Positions 1-9,190 are shown, counted from the stretch's first letter. The stretch is 64,000 bases of DNA from Christiangramia aestuarii (GCF_009735585.1 NZ_VJVW01000003.1:62001-126000), one strand, 5' to 3'. Program-made: numbers and translations. Notes: generated from the sequence alone by a model not told the origin.

Positions 1-749
1 TTATTTACCCCGATCTCAGAAAGAAATGGATTGGTATTCTGATAATAAAAAGCAAGTGGAATACATATTAATACCGAAGCCACGAAGAACATAAGGAAAT
101 TCCTGTCTTTCAATAGGCTTAAGGCATCAAGACCCAGGGTCTCCACGATACTTACTTTTTTAGACCTGTCGGCCGTAGGTGGGGTTTTGGGTAAAGTAAA
201 ACTGAATAAGCCCAGGAAAGCGGAGGCGATACTCACCATTAGGAAAGTGTACTTAAGCATTCCTTCCTGTCTCGCTTCAGGAGCATCCCAGTAGAAAAGA
301 TAACTAATTACCAGTCCTGCCACGATCCATCCAATGGTTCCGAAGACCCTGATAAAGGAGAATTCCTTGGCAGGATCTTTCATCTGGTTAAAACTAACCG
401 AATTCACCAGGGCAAGGGTAGGCATGTAAGCGATCATATATCCCAGTACCAGGGGGTAAAATTCAGTAAAATCTGTGCTTATATACATGAGGTATAACAA
501 TACGGCCCCGATGAGATGAAGAAAACCGAGAATCCTTTCCGCATTGAAGAACCTGTCGGCAATTAGGCCTATAATAAAAGGAGCGATGATAGCTCCCCAG
601 GATTGAGTTGAAAAGGCTGTGGAAATCTGAACATCGGTAGCATTAAGATTATAACCCAGGAAGGTACCCAGCGTAACAAACCAACCTCCCCATATGAAGA
701 ATTCCAAAAACATCATCAGGGAAAGTTGAAATCGTATAAGTTTACTCAT
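1..749 (-). CDS. MFS nucleoside permease-type transporter (partial)
   Basis: The reverse strand from the ATG at 747-749 reads open to the window edge (about 249 codons; the C-terminal part lies outside). It starts MSKLIRFQLSLMMFLEFFIW and continues with hydrophobic helices, including GGWFVTLGTFLGYNLNATD and SFIRVFGTIGWIVAGLVISY, typical of the NupG/XapB nucleoside:H+ symporter branch of the MFS. Family knowledge: these are 12-helix inner-membrane permeases, about 400 residues. In Bacteroidota this branch is often linked to sugar isomerase/epimerase and oxidoreductase genes and the real substrate may be a sugar derivative rather than a nucleoside (inference). It lies 16 nt downstream of the secreted isomerase gene on the same strand, so the two are probably co-transcribed. 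Confidence 0.85.
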   Translation of the reverse strand, partial: MSKLIRFQLSLMMFLEFFIWGGWFVTLGTFLGYNLNATDVQISTAFSTQSWGAIIAPFIIGLIADRFFNAERILGFLHLIGAVLLYLMYISTDFTEFYPLVLGYMIAYMPTLALVNSVSFNQMKDPAKEFSFIRVFGTIGWIVAGLVISYLFYWDAPEARQEGMLKYTFLMVSIASAFLGLFSFTLPKTPPTADRSKKVSIVETLGLDALSLLKDRNFLMFFVASVLICIPLAFYYQNTNPFLSEIGVN

Positions 750-765
750 AATTCAGAAATTGGTT

Positions 766-1764
766 TTATAGTTTTCTACCGGCTTTGATTAGCAGATCCT
801 TTGTTTTTTGGATACCCTCCTTTGCAGAGTCCTCTTCACCTTCAAATTCAACCCCTATATATCCGCTGTACCCACCTTCTTTTACGATCTTAAGCATTTT
901 TTTATAATCTATTAGTTCCTCTTCTCCGGTAGAATTGAAGGTGTAAGATTTTGCACTAACCGCTTTGGCGTATGGCATCATTTTCTCCACACCTTCATAG
1001 CGCGGGTATTCCTCCACACAATCTGCATCCCACCTGGCATCTCCTTCACGTTTAAGACAGAAATTTCCGAAATCTGGTAGAGTCCCACAGTTTTCCATGT
1101 TCACCTGTCTCATCACTTCTACCAGAAGGTCGGCATTAGAGGAAAGCAGTCCGTGATTTTCAACCAGTACGTTTATATTCTTTTCTGCCCCATAGGCTGA
1201 AAGTTTTTTCAAAGCATCTATAGAGTTAGCCTGCCATTCTTCAGGGATGTCACTTCCAAAAAGGTTTACCCTTATTGAATGGCAGCCAAGGAAACTGGCC
1301 GCATCTATCCATTTTTTATGATTTTCTACCGCCTTATCCCTCTCGGTCACATCATTTGCGGCAAGGTCACCTTCGCCGTCTACCATGATAAGCACGTTCC
1401 TCATGTTATATTTTTCGCTGCGAGCCTTCAGGGTGTCTAGTATTTCCTGCATTTTCCGCTCTGGATCTTTGGCATCTTTGAGCTTTTCTGAATAGAAGCC
1501 GCTCACGTACTCAATACCTTCAAAACCCATTTCGCTGGCGGTCCTGGCAAAATCCAGAGGATCTATAGTTCCATCATGGATCAAAGGATGCAGGGACCAC
1601 TGGGCGAGTGATAATTTAAAAAATAACGCATCGGCAGGTTTTTCAGACTTTGTAATAGCGGATGCTTTATCCTCATTTTCAGATTTTTGTTTACAAGCAG
1701 TAAAGCTCAGGAATAAGGAGAAAAACCCTAAAATAAGAAAGGTCTTCGACGACATTATGTTCAT
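766..1764 (-). CDS. Secreted sugar phosphate isomerase/epimerase-like TIM-barrel lipoprotein
   Basis: 332 residues. The N-terminus has a hydrophobic stretch ending in a lipobox (LSFTAC, then KQKSE), so the protein is probably a lipoprotein exported from the cytoplasm. The remainder matches the xylose-isomerase-like TIM barrel (AP-endonuclease 2 family): SLAQWSLHP, MGFEGIEYVSGFY, GCHSIRVNLFG, VLVENHGLLSSN, LPDFGNFC and YIGVEFEGEE, which supply the Glu/His/Asp metal ligands usual for the fold. A periplasmic location argues against a phosphosugar substrate; members of this fold act on 3-keto-glycosides, which would fit the GMC oxidoreductase encoded divergently (inference). ATG codons at codon 1 and codon 4 are both possible starts. 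Confidence 0.85.
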   Translation of the reverse strand: MNIMSSKTFLILGFFSLFLSFTACKQKSENEDKASAITKSEKPADALFFKLSLAQWSLHPLIHDGTIDPLDFARTASEMGFEGIEYVSGFYSEKLKDAKDPERKMQEILDTLKARSEKYNMRNVLIMVDGEGDLAANDVTERDKAVENHKKWIDAASFLGCHSIRVNLFGSDIPEEWQANSIDALKKLSAYGAEKNINVLVENHGLLSSNADLLVEVMRQVNMENCGTLPDFGNFCLKREGDARWDADCVEEYPRYEGVEKMMPYAKAVSAKSYTFNSTGEEELIDYKKMLKIVKEGGYSGYIGVEFEGEEDSAKEGIQKTKDLLIKAGRKL

Positions 1765-1807
1765 TTTGGAAGATTTATGGTGAAAAGCTACAATTCTTTA
1801 AAAAACT

Positions 1808-1815
1808 CAAATTTA
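1808..1815 (-). promoter_or_regulatory. Bacteroidota -7 promoter element for the isomerase-MFS operon
   Basis: On the minus strand the bases read TAAATTTG, a match to the Bacteroidota TAnnTTTG -7 consensus, about 44 nt upstream of the isomerase start. No clear -33 TTG is visible at the usual spacing, so this is a candidate only. Confidence 0.45.
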
Positions 1816-1861
1816 AAAGTAGTCTTTTTTTTAAAGATGTAAAATAACAGGGATAAATTTA

Positions 1862-1869
1862 TATATTTG
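1862..1869 (+). promoter_or_regulatory. Bacteroidota -7 promoter element for the GMC oxidoreductase
   Basis: TATATTTG fits the TAnnTTTG consensus and lies 41 nt upstream of the GTG start at 1911. A good -33 TTTG is not visible. The divergent intergenic region (1765-1910) thus carries one -7 candidate per direction. Confidence 0.45.
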
Positions 1870-1910
1870 ATAGACTTCGAACTTAAATTTTATCAATAAA
1901 CCATAGAATT

Positions 1911-3614
1911 GTGAGTAACTATTATGAAAATGACAATTACGATGCGATAGTTGTTGGCACTGGGATCAGTGGTGGCTGGGCTGCGAAGGAGCTTTGTGAA
2001 AAAGGATTCAAAACTTTGGTTTTGGAGAGAGGAAGAATGGTAGAGCATGTTAAGGACTATCCTACCATGAACGATGACCCTTGGGATTATAAGTACAATG
2101 GAAGGGTGACCCGTGAAGAGGAGAAGAGGCAATTCAAGCAGGCCAGGACCGGGTATACCGTTTCAGAAGCTAGTAAGCACTGGTTTGTTGATGATATCAA
2201 ACACCCTTACAATGAAGTAAAAAGGTTCGACTGGATGCGTGGTTACCATGTGGGTGGCCGCTCTATTATGTGGGGCCGCCATAGTTACAGGCTAGGCGAT
2301 ATAGATTTTGAAGCGAATAAGCGAGATGGGATCGCCATAGACTGGCCCATACGTTATAAGGACATCGCACCCTGGTACGATTACGTGGAATCTTATATAG
2401 GTGTCTGTGGAGAAAAACTGGGTTTAAGCCAGTTGCCAGATGGACAGTTCCTGCCACCCATGGAACTTAACTGTGTAGAAGATCATTTCAGAAAAAGTAT
2501 CGCGGAGAATTTTGGGGGCCGTGTAATGACCTCGGGCCGGGTGGCTCATATAACGGGTGACAAGAAATTTGAAGGTAGGTCTAAGTGTCAATTCAGGAAC
2601 AGGTGTATACGCGGATGTCCTTACGGGGGATATTTTAGCAGTAATTCCTCTACATTGCCTGCAGCAGAAAGGACAGGGAACATGACCTTGCGACCAAATT
2701 CGGTTGTTAGCCAGGTGATCTATGATGCAGATGGCAAAAAGGCGACCGGGGTGAAGGTAATCGATGCCAACACCAAGGAGGTTATGGAATTCAAGGCCAA
2801 TGTCATTTTTCTATGCGCTTCGGCCGTGGCCTCTACCAGTATTTTAATGCAATCCAAATCTGACAGGTTTCCAGACGGAATGGGTAATGATTCAGGCGAA
2901 CTGGGACATAATGTGATGGACCATCATTTTAAGGCCGGAGCTTCCGGTAATTATGATGGTTTTGAAGATCAGTATTATAAAGGAAGAAAACCTAATGGAA
3001 TTTACCTGCCCAGGTTCAGGAACCTGAACGGCAATGATAAGGACCTGAACTTTATTCGTGGCTATGGCTACCAGGGAGGTGCCAGCCGCACTAACTGGTC
3101 AGATAGCATTGCAGAAGCTGCGTACGGAAAAGAATTAAAGGATGCGATCGTACAACCTGGTGGCTGGAACATGGGAATTATGGGATTTGGGGAAACCCTG
3201 CCTTACCACGAGAATAAAATGAGCCTTGATTATGATAAACTTGATGAATGGGACCTTCCTACCGTGACCTTTGATGCTGAATTCAAGGAGAACGAATTGA
3301 AAATGCGCGAAGATATGGTTTCCCAGGCCGTAGAAATGCTTGAAAAAGCTGGTTTTAAAGACGTAGAAGGCTATGATGATATTGGTGCGCCTGGATTGGG
3401 TATCCATGAAATGGGTATGGCCAGGATGGGGCGTGATCCCAAGACCTCAGTTCTAAATGGCAATAACCAGGTACATGGAGTGCCTAATGTATATGTGACC
3501 GATGGTGCTTTTATGACCTCTGCGGGTTGTCAGAACCCGTCTCTTACCTATATGGCCATGACGGCCAGGGCGGCAGATCATGCCTCCAAAAACTTCAAAA
3601 AGTCTAATGCTTAA
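1911..3614 (+). CDS. GMC family FAD-dependent oxidoreductase (probable glucoside 3-dehydrogenase large subunit)
   Basis: 567 residues. The N-terminal Rossmann motif VVGTGISGGWAAKEL binds FAD; GRSIMWGRHSYR matches the GMC signature; the C-terminal active-site pair is seen as GIHEMGMARMG (His) and QNPSLTYMAMTAR (Asn). A cysteine cluster C226-x5-C232-x3-C236 (KCQFRNRCIRGCPYGG) is notable: related GMC dehydrogenases that pair with a small subunit carry an Fe-S centre, and these cysteines may be its ligands (inference). The next gene, 11 nt away, encodes the typical small-subunit partner. The start is GTG; no in-frame ATG lies nearby and the FAD motif begins at residue 11, so the GTG start is well placed. 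LacA-type glucoside 3-dehydrogenase is the most likely role; other sugar or alcohol substrates are possible. Confidence 0.88.
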   Translation: MSNYYENDNYDAIVVGTGISGGWAAKELCEKGFKTLVLERGRMVEHVKDYPTMNDDPWDYKYNGRVTREEEKRQFKQARTGYTVSEASKHWFVDDIKHPYNEVKRFDWMRGYHVGGRSIMWGRHSYRLGDIDFEANKRDGIAIDWPIRYKDIAPWYDYVESYIGVCGEKLGLSQLPDGQFLPPMELNCVEDHFRKSIAENFGGRVMTSGRVAHITGDKKFEGRSKCQFRNRCIRGCPYGGYFSSNSSTLPAAERTGNMTLRPNSVVSQVIYDADGKKATGVKVIDANTKEVMEFKANVIFLCASAVASTSILMQSKSDRFPDGMGNDSGELGHNVMDHHFKAGASGNYDGFEDQYYKGRKPNGIYLPRFRNLNGNDKDLNFIRGYGYQGGASRTNWSDSIAEAAYGKELKDAIVQPGGWNMGIMGFGETLPYHENKMSLDYDKLDEWDLPTVTFDAEFKENELKMREDMVSQAVEMLEKAGFKDVEGYDDIGAPGLGIHEMGMARMGRDPKTSVLNGNNQVHGVPNVYVTDGAFMTSAGCQNPSLTYMAMTARAADHASKNFKKSNA

Positions 3615-3625
3615 AATTTAGGATT

Positions 3626-4270
3626 ATGAAAAGAAGACAGGCATTAAAAAATATGGGGCTGGGAGCAGGAATCTTTGTTCTTGGGCCTTCAGCTCTTAGT
3701 TTATTGCAAAGCTGCAAAAATGAACCGGAATATGACTGGCAACCGGTGTTTCTTACTGCCTCTCATGGTTTTGCTCTAAAGAAGATCCTGAATGTTATTC
3801 TGCCTAAGACAGACACCCCGGGAGCTTTAGACCTTAATATCGCCCAGTTCATAGATTCTTACATGGAAGAAGTCGTAGACCTGGATGAAAGAAAAAGGTT
3901 CCTTAAATCTGCCGATGCATTTTCTGAGGCGTTCAGAAAAGAATACGATAAAGAACAGGAAGAAGGCAGTGATGAAGATTTCGAAAAGATCATCCAGAAA
4001 TATTTAAAGGCCAGTCCGGCAGAAAAGCAGAAGTACGCAAAAAGGAATACAGAGACCCAGGATGCCATGCGTCAGGATGTCGAGATCGAATTAGATCCAG
4101 ATGCCGGCGCCTATGATTATCTTACAAATGTGAGGGGAGTAGCAATCTGGGCATGGAAGAATACAGAGGAAATTGGTGAAAATGTAATGTGGTATGACCC
4201 GATTCCCGGGCAATATATTCCTTGTGGACCGGTAAAAGATTTAGGAAATGGTAAGGCCATGTCTTTATAG
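3626..4270 (+). CDS. Gluconate 2-dehydrogenase subunit 3 family protein
   Basis: 214 residues. The N-terminus MKRRQALKNMGLGAGIF has paired arginines and a hydrophobic stretch followed by LLQSC, suggesting Tat-type export and possible lipidation. The body (LKKILNVILPKTDTPGA, then LNIAQFIDSYMEEVVD) is the pattern of gluconate_2-dh3 small subunits, which are needed for export and maturation of the GMC catalytic subunit, as in LacC of glucoside 3-dehydrogenases (family knowledge). Its close coupling to the preceding GMC gene supports a two-subunit periplasmic dehydrogenase. No cytochrome c subunit is present in the window, so the electron acceptor is unknown. Confidence 0.82.
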   Translation: MKRRQALKNMGLGAGIFVLGPSALSLLQSCKNEPEYDWQPVFLTASHGFALKKILNVILPKTDTPGALDLNIAQFIDSYMEEVVDLDERKRFLKSADAFSEAFRKEYDKEQEEGSDEDFEKIIQKYLKASPAEKQKYAKRNTETQDAMRQDVEIELDPDAGAYDYLTNVRGVAIWAWKNTEEIGENVMWYDPIPGQYIPCGPVKDLGNGKAMSL

Positions 4271-4312
4271 TTAAGCGTTAGAATTTACTGGCTAAAATAC
4301 TGATTATCAAAT

Positions 4313-4333
4313 ATTTAACACATGTTGTTAAAT
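4313..4333. promoter_or_regulatory. Dyad symmetry upstream of susC (candidate operator)
   Basis: ATTTAACA - CATGT - TGTTAAAT: perfect 8-bp arms around a 5-bp spacer, 233 nt upstream of the SusC start. A second, shorter dyad of similar half-sites (GTTAA-CTTA-TTAAC, 4486-4499) lies nearer the gene. The rest of the 4271-4565 gap is AT-rich with no ORF. No regulator gene is adjacent, so the binding protein is unknown. Confidence 0.35.
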
Positions 4334-4565
4334 CGCTGATTTTGAAATATTTAGAAGAAAATTATGGATATCATAATCATAGACCTTAGGAAAGCTTCAT
4401 ATTCCCAAAACAATAATTTTTAGGGTGAATGTTTGGTTATTCCTCAGTTTAAACAAAATATAATTTTAATTTTTTTGATGAATTAGTTAACTTATTAACA
4501 GATATTTATATAAATTTAGTACCATTCAGAAAAATTCTGAATTACTCCAACTAAAACTTTTTCTT

Positions 4566-7500
4566 ATGAAACAAATTATCTTCAGGGGCTTTTTGTTTGC
4601 AGCTATCTTCCTCTTTTGTGGAATGGTAAATGCACAACAAACGGTCACCGGAACAGTTACAGATGAAACTGGTCCACTTCCCGGCGCAACCGTCGCGATT
4701 AAGGGGACTTCTACAGGTACGACTACCGATTTTGATGGTAATTATACTTTAAATGATGTGCCAGAAGATGCCACTCTTGTATTTAGCTTCGTAGGTTACC
4801 AAACCCAGGAAGTTGCCGTAGATGGTCAAACAACAATCGATGTAAGTCTTTCTACAGATGCTTCAGAACTGGAAGAAGTGGTTTTGATCGGATATGGTCA
4901 AACTACTGTAAGGGATGCAACCGGTGCCGTTTCATCAGTGAAGGCTGAGGAATTCAATAAAGGTATAAACACCTCTCCAGACCAGCTATTACAAGGTAGG
5001 GTAGCCGGGGTTCAGATAACCCAGGCCAGTGGAGAGCCAGGGGCTGGAGCCAACATAAGGGTTCGAGGTACTTCTTCTATTCGTGCAGGAAACGATCCAC
5101 TGATCGTTGTGGACGGTGTCCCATTAAGCGGTGGCGGAGTTAGCCCGGGATCTGATGTAGGTCTGGGAAGAAGGGGTAGTACAAACCCGCTTAATTTCAT
5201 AAACTCCAGTGATATCGCGAGTATAGATATATTAAAGGATGCTTCGGCAACCGCTATCTATGGTTCTCGTGGTGCTAATGGTGTTGTGATTATTACCACC
5301 AAGGGAGGTAGAAGCGGAAAACCACAGATTAGCTTTAATTCTTCCTTCCAATCTGGAACTATTTCCAATGAATATGATCTAATATCCGCAGACGATTATC
5401 CTGGAATTGCTGGAGACCTGGGAAATCCTAATCCAGATCTAGGTGCCCGATTAGATCCTTTAGGTTCTATTCTAAGAACTTCTTTCACTCAGCAGCATGA
5501 CTTTTCGTATGGTTCTGGTGGTGAGACCGGAAATTATAGAATTTCATTGGGTATGCTAGATCAAGAAGGGATTGTAAAAGGTACTGGTCAGGAAAGGTAT
5601 AGTGGTAATATTAATATTACCCAGCGTGCCTTTAAAGATAGGGTGACTTTCAAATCGAATATCATTTATTCCCATATTAAAGATGATGGAGAAGCTATAT
5701 TTGAAGATGCTTCTGCAGAAGGGGATTTAATGTCCTCTACCTTGAGATGGAATCCAACCCGACCTTTTTTCAATGCTGATGGCACCTATAACCAGCCAAG
5801 TGATAACCAGAGAAACCCTCAGGCTTTCCTTGATTATTTTGAAGATAAAACCGAAACCTCAAGGATCCTGGCAAATTTATCTGCTACGGTAAATATTATT
5901 GAAGGCCTTGATTATAAATTCAGCGTAGGTTTAGACAGAAGTGAATCTACTCGTAGGACAGCTATTTCTTCCGACTTTGAGGCTAATAATATTATAGGCC
6001 GTGGGGTAGCTTCTATTGAGGATAATTATAACTTCAATAAGCTTTTTGAACATACTTTAAACTATAATTCAGATATCGCCGCAGACCTGAAGCTTGATGC
6101 AGTAATAGGTTACTCTTATCAGAGCTTTGAATCTAAAGGGAATAGTTTGATAGGTCGTGATTTCAGTATTGCAGATCAGGACAAATATATTAAGGAAATA
6201 GGTTATGCAGCTACCTTCCAGCCTAACGATATTCTGGCTTATTACAACCCATCCTCAGAGTTACAATCATTCTTTGGAAGGGCCAACCTTAACTGGAAAA
6301 GCAAGTATCTATTAACAGCTACATTAAGGGCTGATGGTTCCAGTAAATTTGGATCTAACAATCAGTATGGTTATTTCCCATCTGTAGGTGCGGCCTGGAA
6401 AATCGATGAAGAGGGCTTTTTGCCAGAAGCAATATCAACCTTTAAACTGAGAGGAAGCTGGGGTATCACTGGTAACCAGGAGTTCCCGGCAGGTTCAGCA
6501 CAAACCCAATTTGGTCCTACCGATGATGGAACTGCAGTACAGCAGGTAAATGTGGCGAACCCAGAATTACAATGGGAAACTACCGAACAGTTTGGTGTTG
6601 GAATCGATTTTGGATTCATAAACGACCGTATTACCGGTTCATTAGATTACTTTAACCGAACAACAAACGACCTTCTTTTTAGATTACCTGCAATCCAGCC
6701 GGCTCCAGATGTGGACTACTGGACTAACTTTAACGATATCGGGATCGATAACGAAGGTTTTGAGATCTCTTTTAATGCCAGTTTGATAGAAAATGATGAT
6801 TGGACCTTTGATGTTTCCTATAACATGGCGTTCCTTGATAATTCTATTACAAACGTAAGCAATCAATTCCCAATTGGTATTCCAACTGGTCAGGTTGATG
6901 GTAGAAGTTTAACCGGTCAACGATCACAGTTACTATATGATAATCAGCCGTTATATGCCTTTTACCTTCCTATTTTTGATGGATATGACGAAAACGGAGC
7001 TCCAACATATGTAGATGTAAATGGTGACGGAGTCATAAACCCTAATTTTGATGGACCTGGTCTAACTTCAGATAGGACTTTCGTTGGAGATCCTAACCCT
7101 GATATAACCCTAGGTTTTGCGTTAAATGCAACTTTTAGAAACTTTGATTTTAATGCAAACTTTAACGGTGCTTATGGTCACGAGATCTATGACAATACTA
7201 AAGCAGCATTATTCTACAAGGCAGCAGTTGCCAATGGAGATAATGCTACCTATGCAGCCGTAAATTCTGGTGCCGATCCTGATAATGGAGGACCGTTCCT
7301 TTCTACAAATGACCTTCAAAGCGGGGACTTTTTAAGGTTGAATAGTGCCGCAATAGGTTATACCTTTATGGGAGAGGATGATTTTAATGTGAACTGGATG
7401 AATTCCCTGCGTGTTTACGTAGCAGGACAGAATTTATTCGTGATTACTCCTTATGATGGTTTCGATCCTGAAGTGAACGTAAACAAAGCGATAGACGATG

Positions 7501-7577
7501 TTCCATCATTTGGTATCGATTATACTTCTTATCCAAGAAGCAGAAGCTTTACGGTAGGAATAAATGCAAATTTTTAA
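4566..7577 (+). CDS. SusC/RagA family TonB-dependent outer-membrane receptor
   Basis: 1003 residues. The signal peptide ends near VNAQQ; a CarboxypepD_reg-like domain follows (VTGTVTDETGPLPGATVAIK, then TDFDGNYTL, about residues 27-100), then the plug with LLQGRVAGVQITQASGEPG and the SusC signature IRVRGTSSI, and DASATAIYGSRGANGVVIIT near residue 225. The remaining ~750 residues are the 22-strand barrel, ending in an aromatic C-terminus (FTVGINANF). With the SusD gene 12 nt downstream it forms the outer-membrane import complex for glycans or oligomers. The neighbours are not glycoside hydrolases but VCBS proteins and a haloperoxidase-type protein, so the cargo cannot be inferred from the usual PUL logic. 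Confidence 0.95.
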   Translation: MKQIIFRGFLFAAIFLFCGMVNAQQTVTGTVTDETGPLPGATVAIKGTSTGTTTDFDGNYTLNDVPEDATLVFSFVGYQTQEVAVDGQTTIDVSLSTDASELEEVVLIGYGQTTVRDATGAVSSVKAEEFNKGINTSPDQLLQGRVAGVQITQASGEPGAGANIRVRGTSSIRAGNDPLIVVDGVPLSGGGVSPGSDVGLGRRGSTNPLNFINSSDIASIDILKDASATAIYGSRGANGVVIITTKGGRSGKPQISFNSSFQSGTISNEYDLISADDYPGIAGDLGNPNPDLGARLDPLGSILRTSFTQQHDFSYGSGGETGNYRISLGMLDQEGIVKGTGQERYSGNINITQRAFKDRVTFKSNIIYSHIKDDGEAIFEDASAEGDLMSSTLRWNPTRPFFNADGTYNQPSDNQRNPQAFLDYFEDKTETSRILANLSATVNIIEGLDYKFSVGLDRSESTRRTAISSDFEANNIIGRGVASIEDNYNFNKLFEHTLNYNSDIAADLKLDAVIGYSYQSFESKGNSLIGRDFSIADQDKYIKEIGYAATFQPNDILAYYNPSSELQSFFGRANLNWKSKYLLTATLRADGSSKFGSNNQYGYFPSVGAAWKIDEEGFLPEAISTFKLRGSWGITGNQEFPAGSAQTQFGPTDDGTAVQQVNVANPELQWETTEQFGVGIDFGFINDRITGSLDYFNRTTNDLLFRLPAIQPAPDVDYWTNFNDIGIDNEGFEISFNASLIENDDWTFDVSYNMAFLDNSITNVSNQFPIGIPTGQVDGRSLTGQRSQLLYDNQPLYAFYLPIFDGYDENGAPTYVDVNGDGVINPNFDGPGLTSDRTFVGDPNPDITLGFALNATFRNFDFNANFNGAYGHEIYDNTKAALFYKAAVANGDNATYAAVNSGADPDNGGPFLSTNDLQSGDFLRLNSAAIGYTFMGEDDFNVNWMNSLRVYVAGQNLFVITPYDGFDPEVNVNKAIDDVPSFGIDYTSYPRSRSFTVGINANF

Positions 7578-7589
7578 TAAAATATTCTT

Positions 7590-9119
7590 ATGAAAAAAAT
7601 ACTATTAATATTACTTGTTAGCATTCTGGCATTCGGGTGTACTACCCTGGATGAAGAATTAAACGACACGGTAGATAGTGACGTTGCCGCTACAACTACC
7701 AGTACCGAGTCCTTACTCGAGTCGGCCTATCAGGCTATGAGAATGTTCGATACCCAGGATAATATTTTTGCCCTGCAGGAACATACTTCAGACGAACTAG
7801 CGGGACCAACTCGTGGACCAGACTGGGATGACGGAGGTGTATGGAGAAATTTACATACGCATAGCTGGGCCAGTTCCAATAACTTTATCAATAGTGCTTA
7901 TACAGGTTTGTTAAGCGGGATTTTCCGTTCAACCCAGGTGCTGGAATTTGATCCGAGCCCTGAACAAGCGGCACAGGCCAGATTCTTAAGAGCTTTCTTC
8001 GCTTTTCACCTGGTAGATAATTTTGGACTTGTTCTGGGAAGAGAACCTGGCGAAGATCTTACTACGCCACCTTCAATTACTCTAAACAGGCCTGAAGGTA
8101 TTAATTTTGTAATTTCAGAACTGGAAGAGATCATAGATGACCTTCCGGATAATGGTGATCCTACAGTTGCCAATCAAAATGCAGCTCATTTTCTGCTGGC
8201 AAAAGCCTATTTGAATAAAGCAGTCTATATGGATACCAACGAAAACAATGGTGCAAATCCAGGTCCATTTAGCTTTGATGCTGCAGATATGAACACGGTG
8301 ATAGAGCATGTGGATGCCATCATAAGTTCCGGAGATTATGACCTGGAAACCATGTATTTTGATAACTTTTCTCCTACTAATACAGATGACAGTTCAGAAA
8401 ATATCTTTGTTAGTGAAAATGTGAGAGGTAATAATCCAGCGAATACGCAATCCAGGTGGCATATGACCCTGCATTATAACAACCAGCCAGATGGATGGAA
8501 TGGATTTGTGACCTTGGCTGAAATTTATGATCTGTATGAAGATGGAGACATGAGAAGGAATTTTACTCCAGATTACTTCGAAGGAAATACCGGGATGAAT
8601 GCCGGTTTCTTACTGGGTCAGCAATTTGCAGCCGATGGTTCTCCTCTAGAGGATAGGAATGGAGATCCTTTAGCATTTACAAAGGATTTCTCTTTGACAG
8701 CCTCTAGTGAGGTGGCAGGTATCAGGGTGATCAAGTATCCTGTAGATTTTCAGAGCATAGGGTCTCCAGGAAACGATTATGTGCATTTTAGGTATGCAGA
8801 TGCCCTTCTCATGAAAGCTGAAGCTATCTTGAGAGGTGGTTCCGCAACTATGGGAGATACGCCGGAATCTTTAGTGAATAGTATAAGAGAGCTAAGACAA
8901 ACTTCAAACCTGGCAAGTGTAAGCCTGGATGATATTCTGGACGAAAGAGCACGGGAATTATACTGGGAAGGATGGAGAAGGAACGACCAGATTCGTTTCT
9001 CTACTTACCTGGATGCTCATTTTGAGAAACCGGAAACTACAACAACTTATTTGTTATTCCCAATTCCACCAGATGCTCTTGCAACGAATCCAAATTTAAC
9101 ACAAAATCCAGGTTATTAA
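7590..9119 (+). CDS. SusD/RagB family nutrient-binding outer-membrane lipoprotein
   Basis: 509 residues. The signal peptide has the lipobox LAFGC (Cys17), placing the protein on the outer membrane surface as partner of SusC. SusD hallmarks are seen: QARFLRAFFAFHLVDNFG in the TPR-like N-terminal half, AAHFLLAKAYLNKAVY, then RYADALLMKAEAIL and ERARELYWEGWRRNDQIRF, and a C-terminal FPIPPDALATNPNLTQNPGY typical of RagB. Complete, usual length. A strong hairpin terminator lies directly after it, so expression of the following VCBS genes may be lower than that of the SusCD pair. Confidence 0.95.
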   Translation: MKKILLILLVSILAFGCTTLDEELNDTVDSDVAATTTSTESLLESAYQAMRMFDTQDNIFALQEHTSDELAGPTRGPDWDDGGVWRNLHTHSWASSNNFINSAYTGLLSGIFRSTQVLEFDPSPEQAAQARFLRAFFAFHLVDNFGLVLGREPGEDLTTPPSITLNRPEGINFVISELEEIIDDLPDNGDPTVANQNAAHFLLAKAYLNKAVYMDTNENNGANPGPFSFDAADMNTVIEHVDAIISSGDYDLETMYFDNFSPTNTDDSSENIFVSENVRGNNPANTQSRWHMTLHYNNQPDGWNGFVTLAEIYDLYEDGDMRRNFTPDYFEGNTGMNAGFLLGQQFAADGSPLEDRNGDPLAFTKDFSLTASSEVAGIRVIKYPVDFQSIGSPGNDYVHFRYADALLMKAEAILRGGSATMGDTPESLVNSIRELRQTSNLASVSLDDILDERARELYWEGWRRNDQIRFSTYLDAHFEKPETTTTYLLFPIPPDALATNPNLTQNPGY

Positions 9120-9143
9120 TTATCAGTTGATTAGCCTAAAATC

Positions 9144-9175
9144 AAAGCCTTTCCTTAATTTGGAAAGGCTTTTAT
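9144..9175 (+). terminator. Intrinsic terminator after susD
   Basis: AAAGCCTTTCC, 7-nt loop, GGAAAGGCTTT then T-rich sequence: an 11-bp perfect stem in the 71-nt gap between susD and the first VCBS gene. It may act as a partial terminator within a longer operon. Confidence 0.75.
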
Positions 9176-9190
9176 ATTAAACCTACTTGC

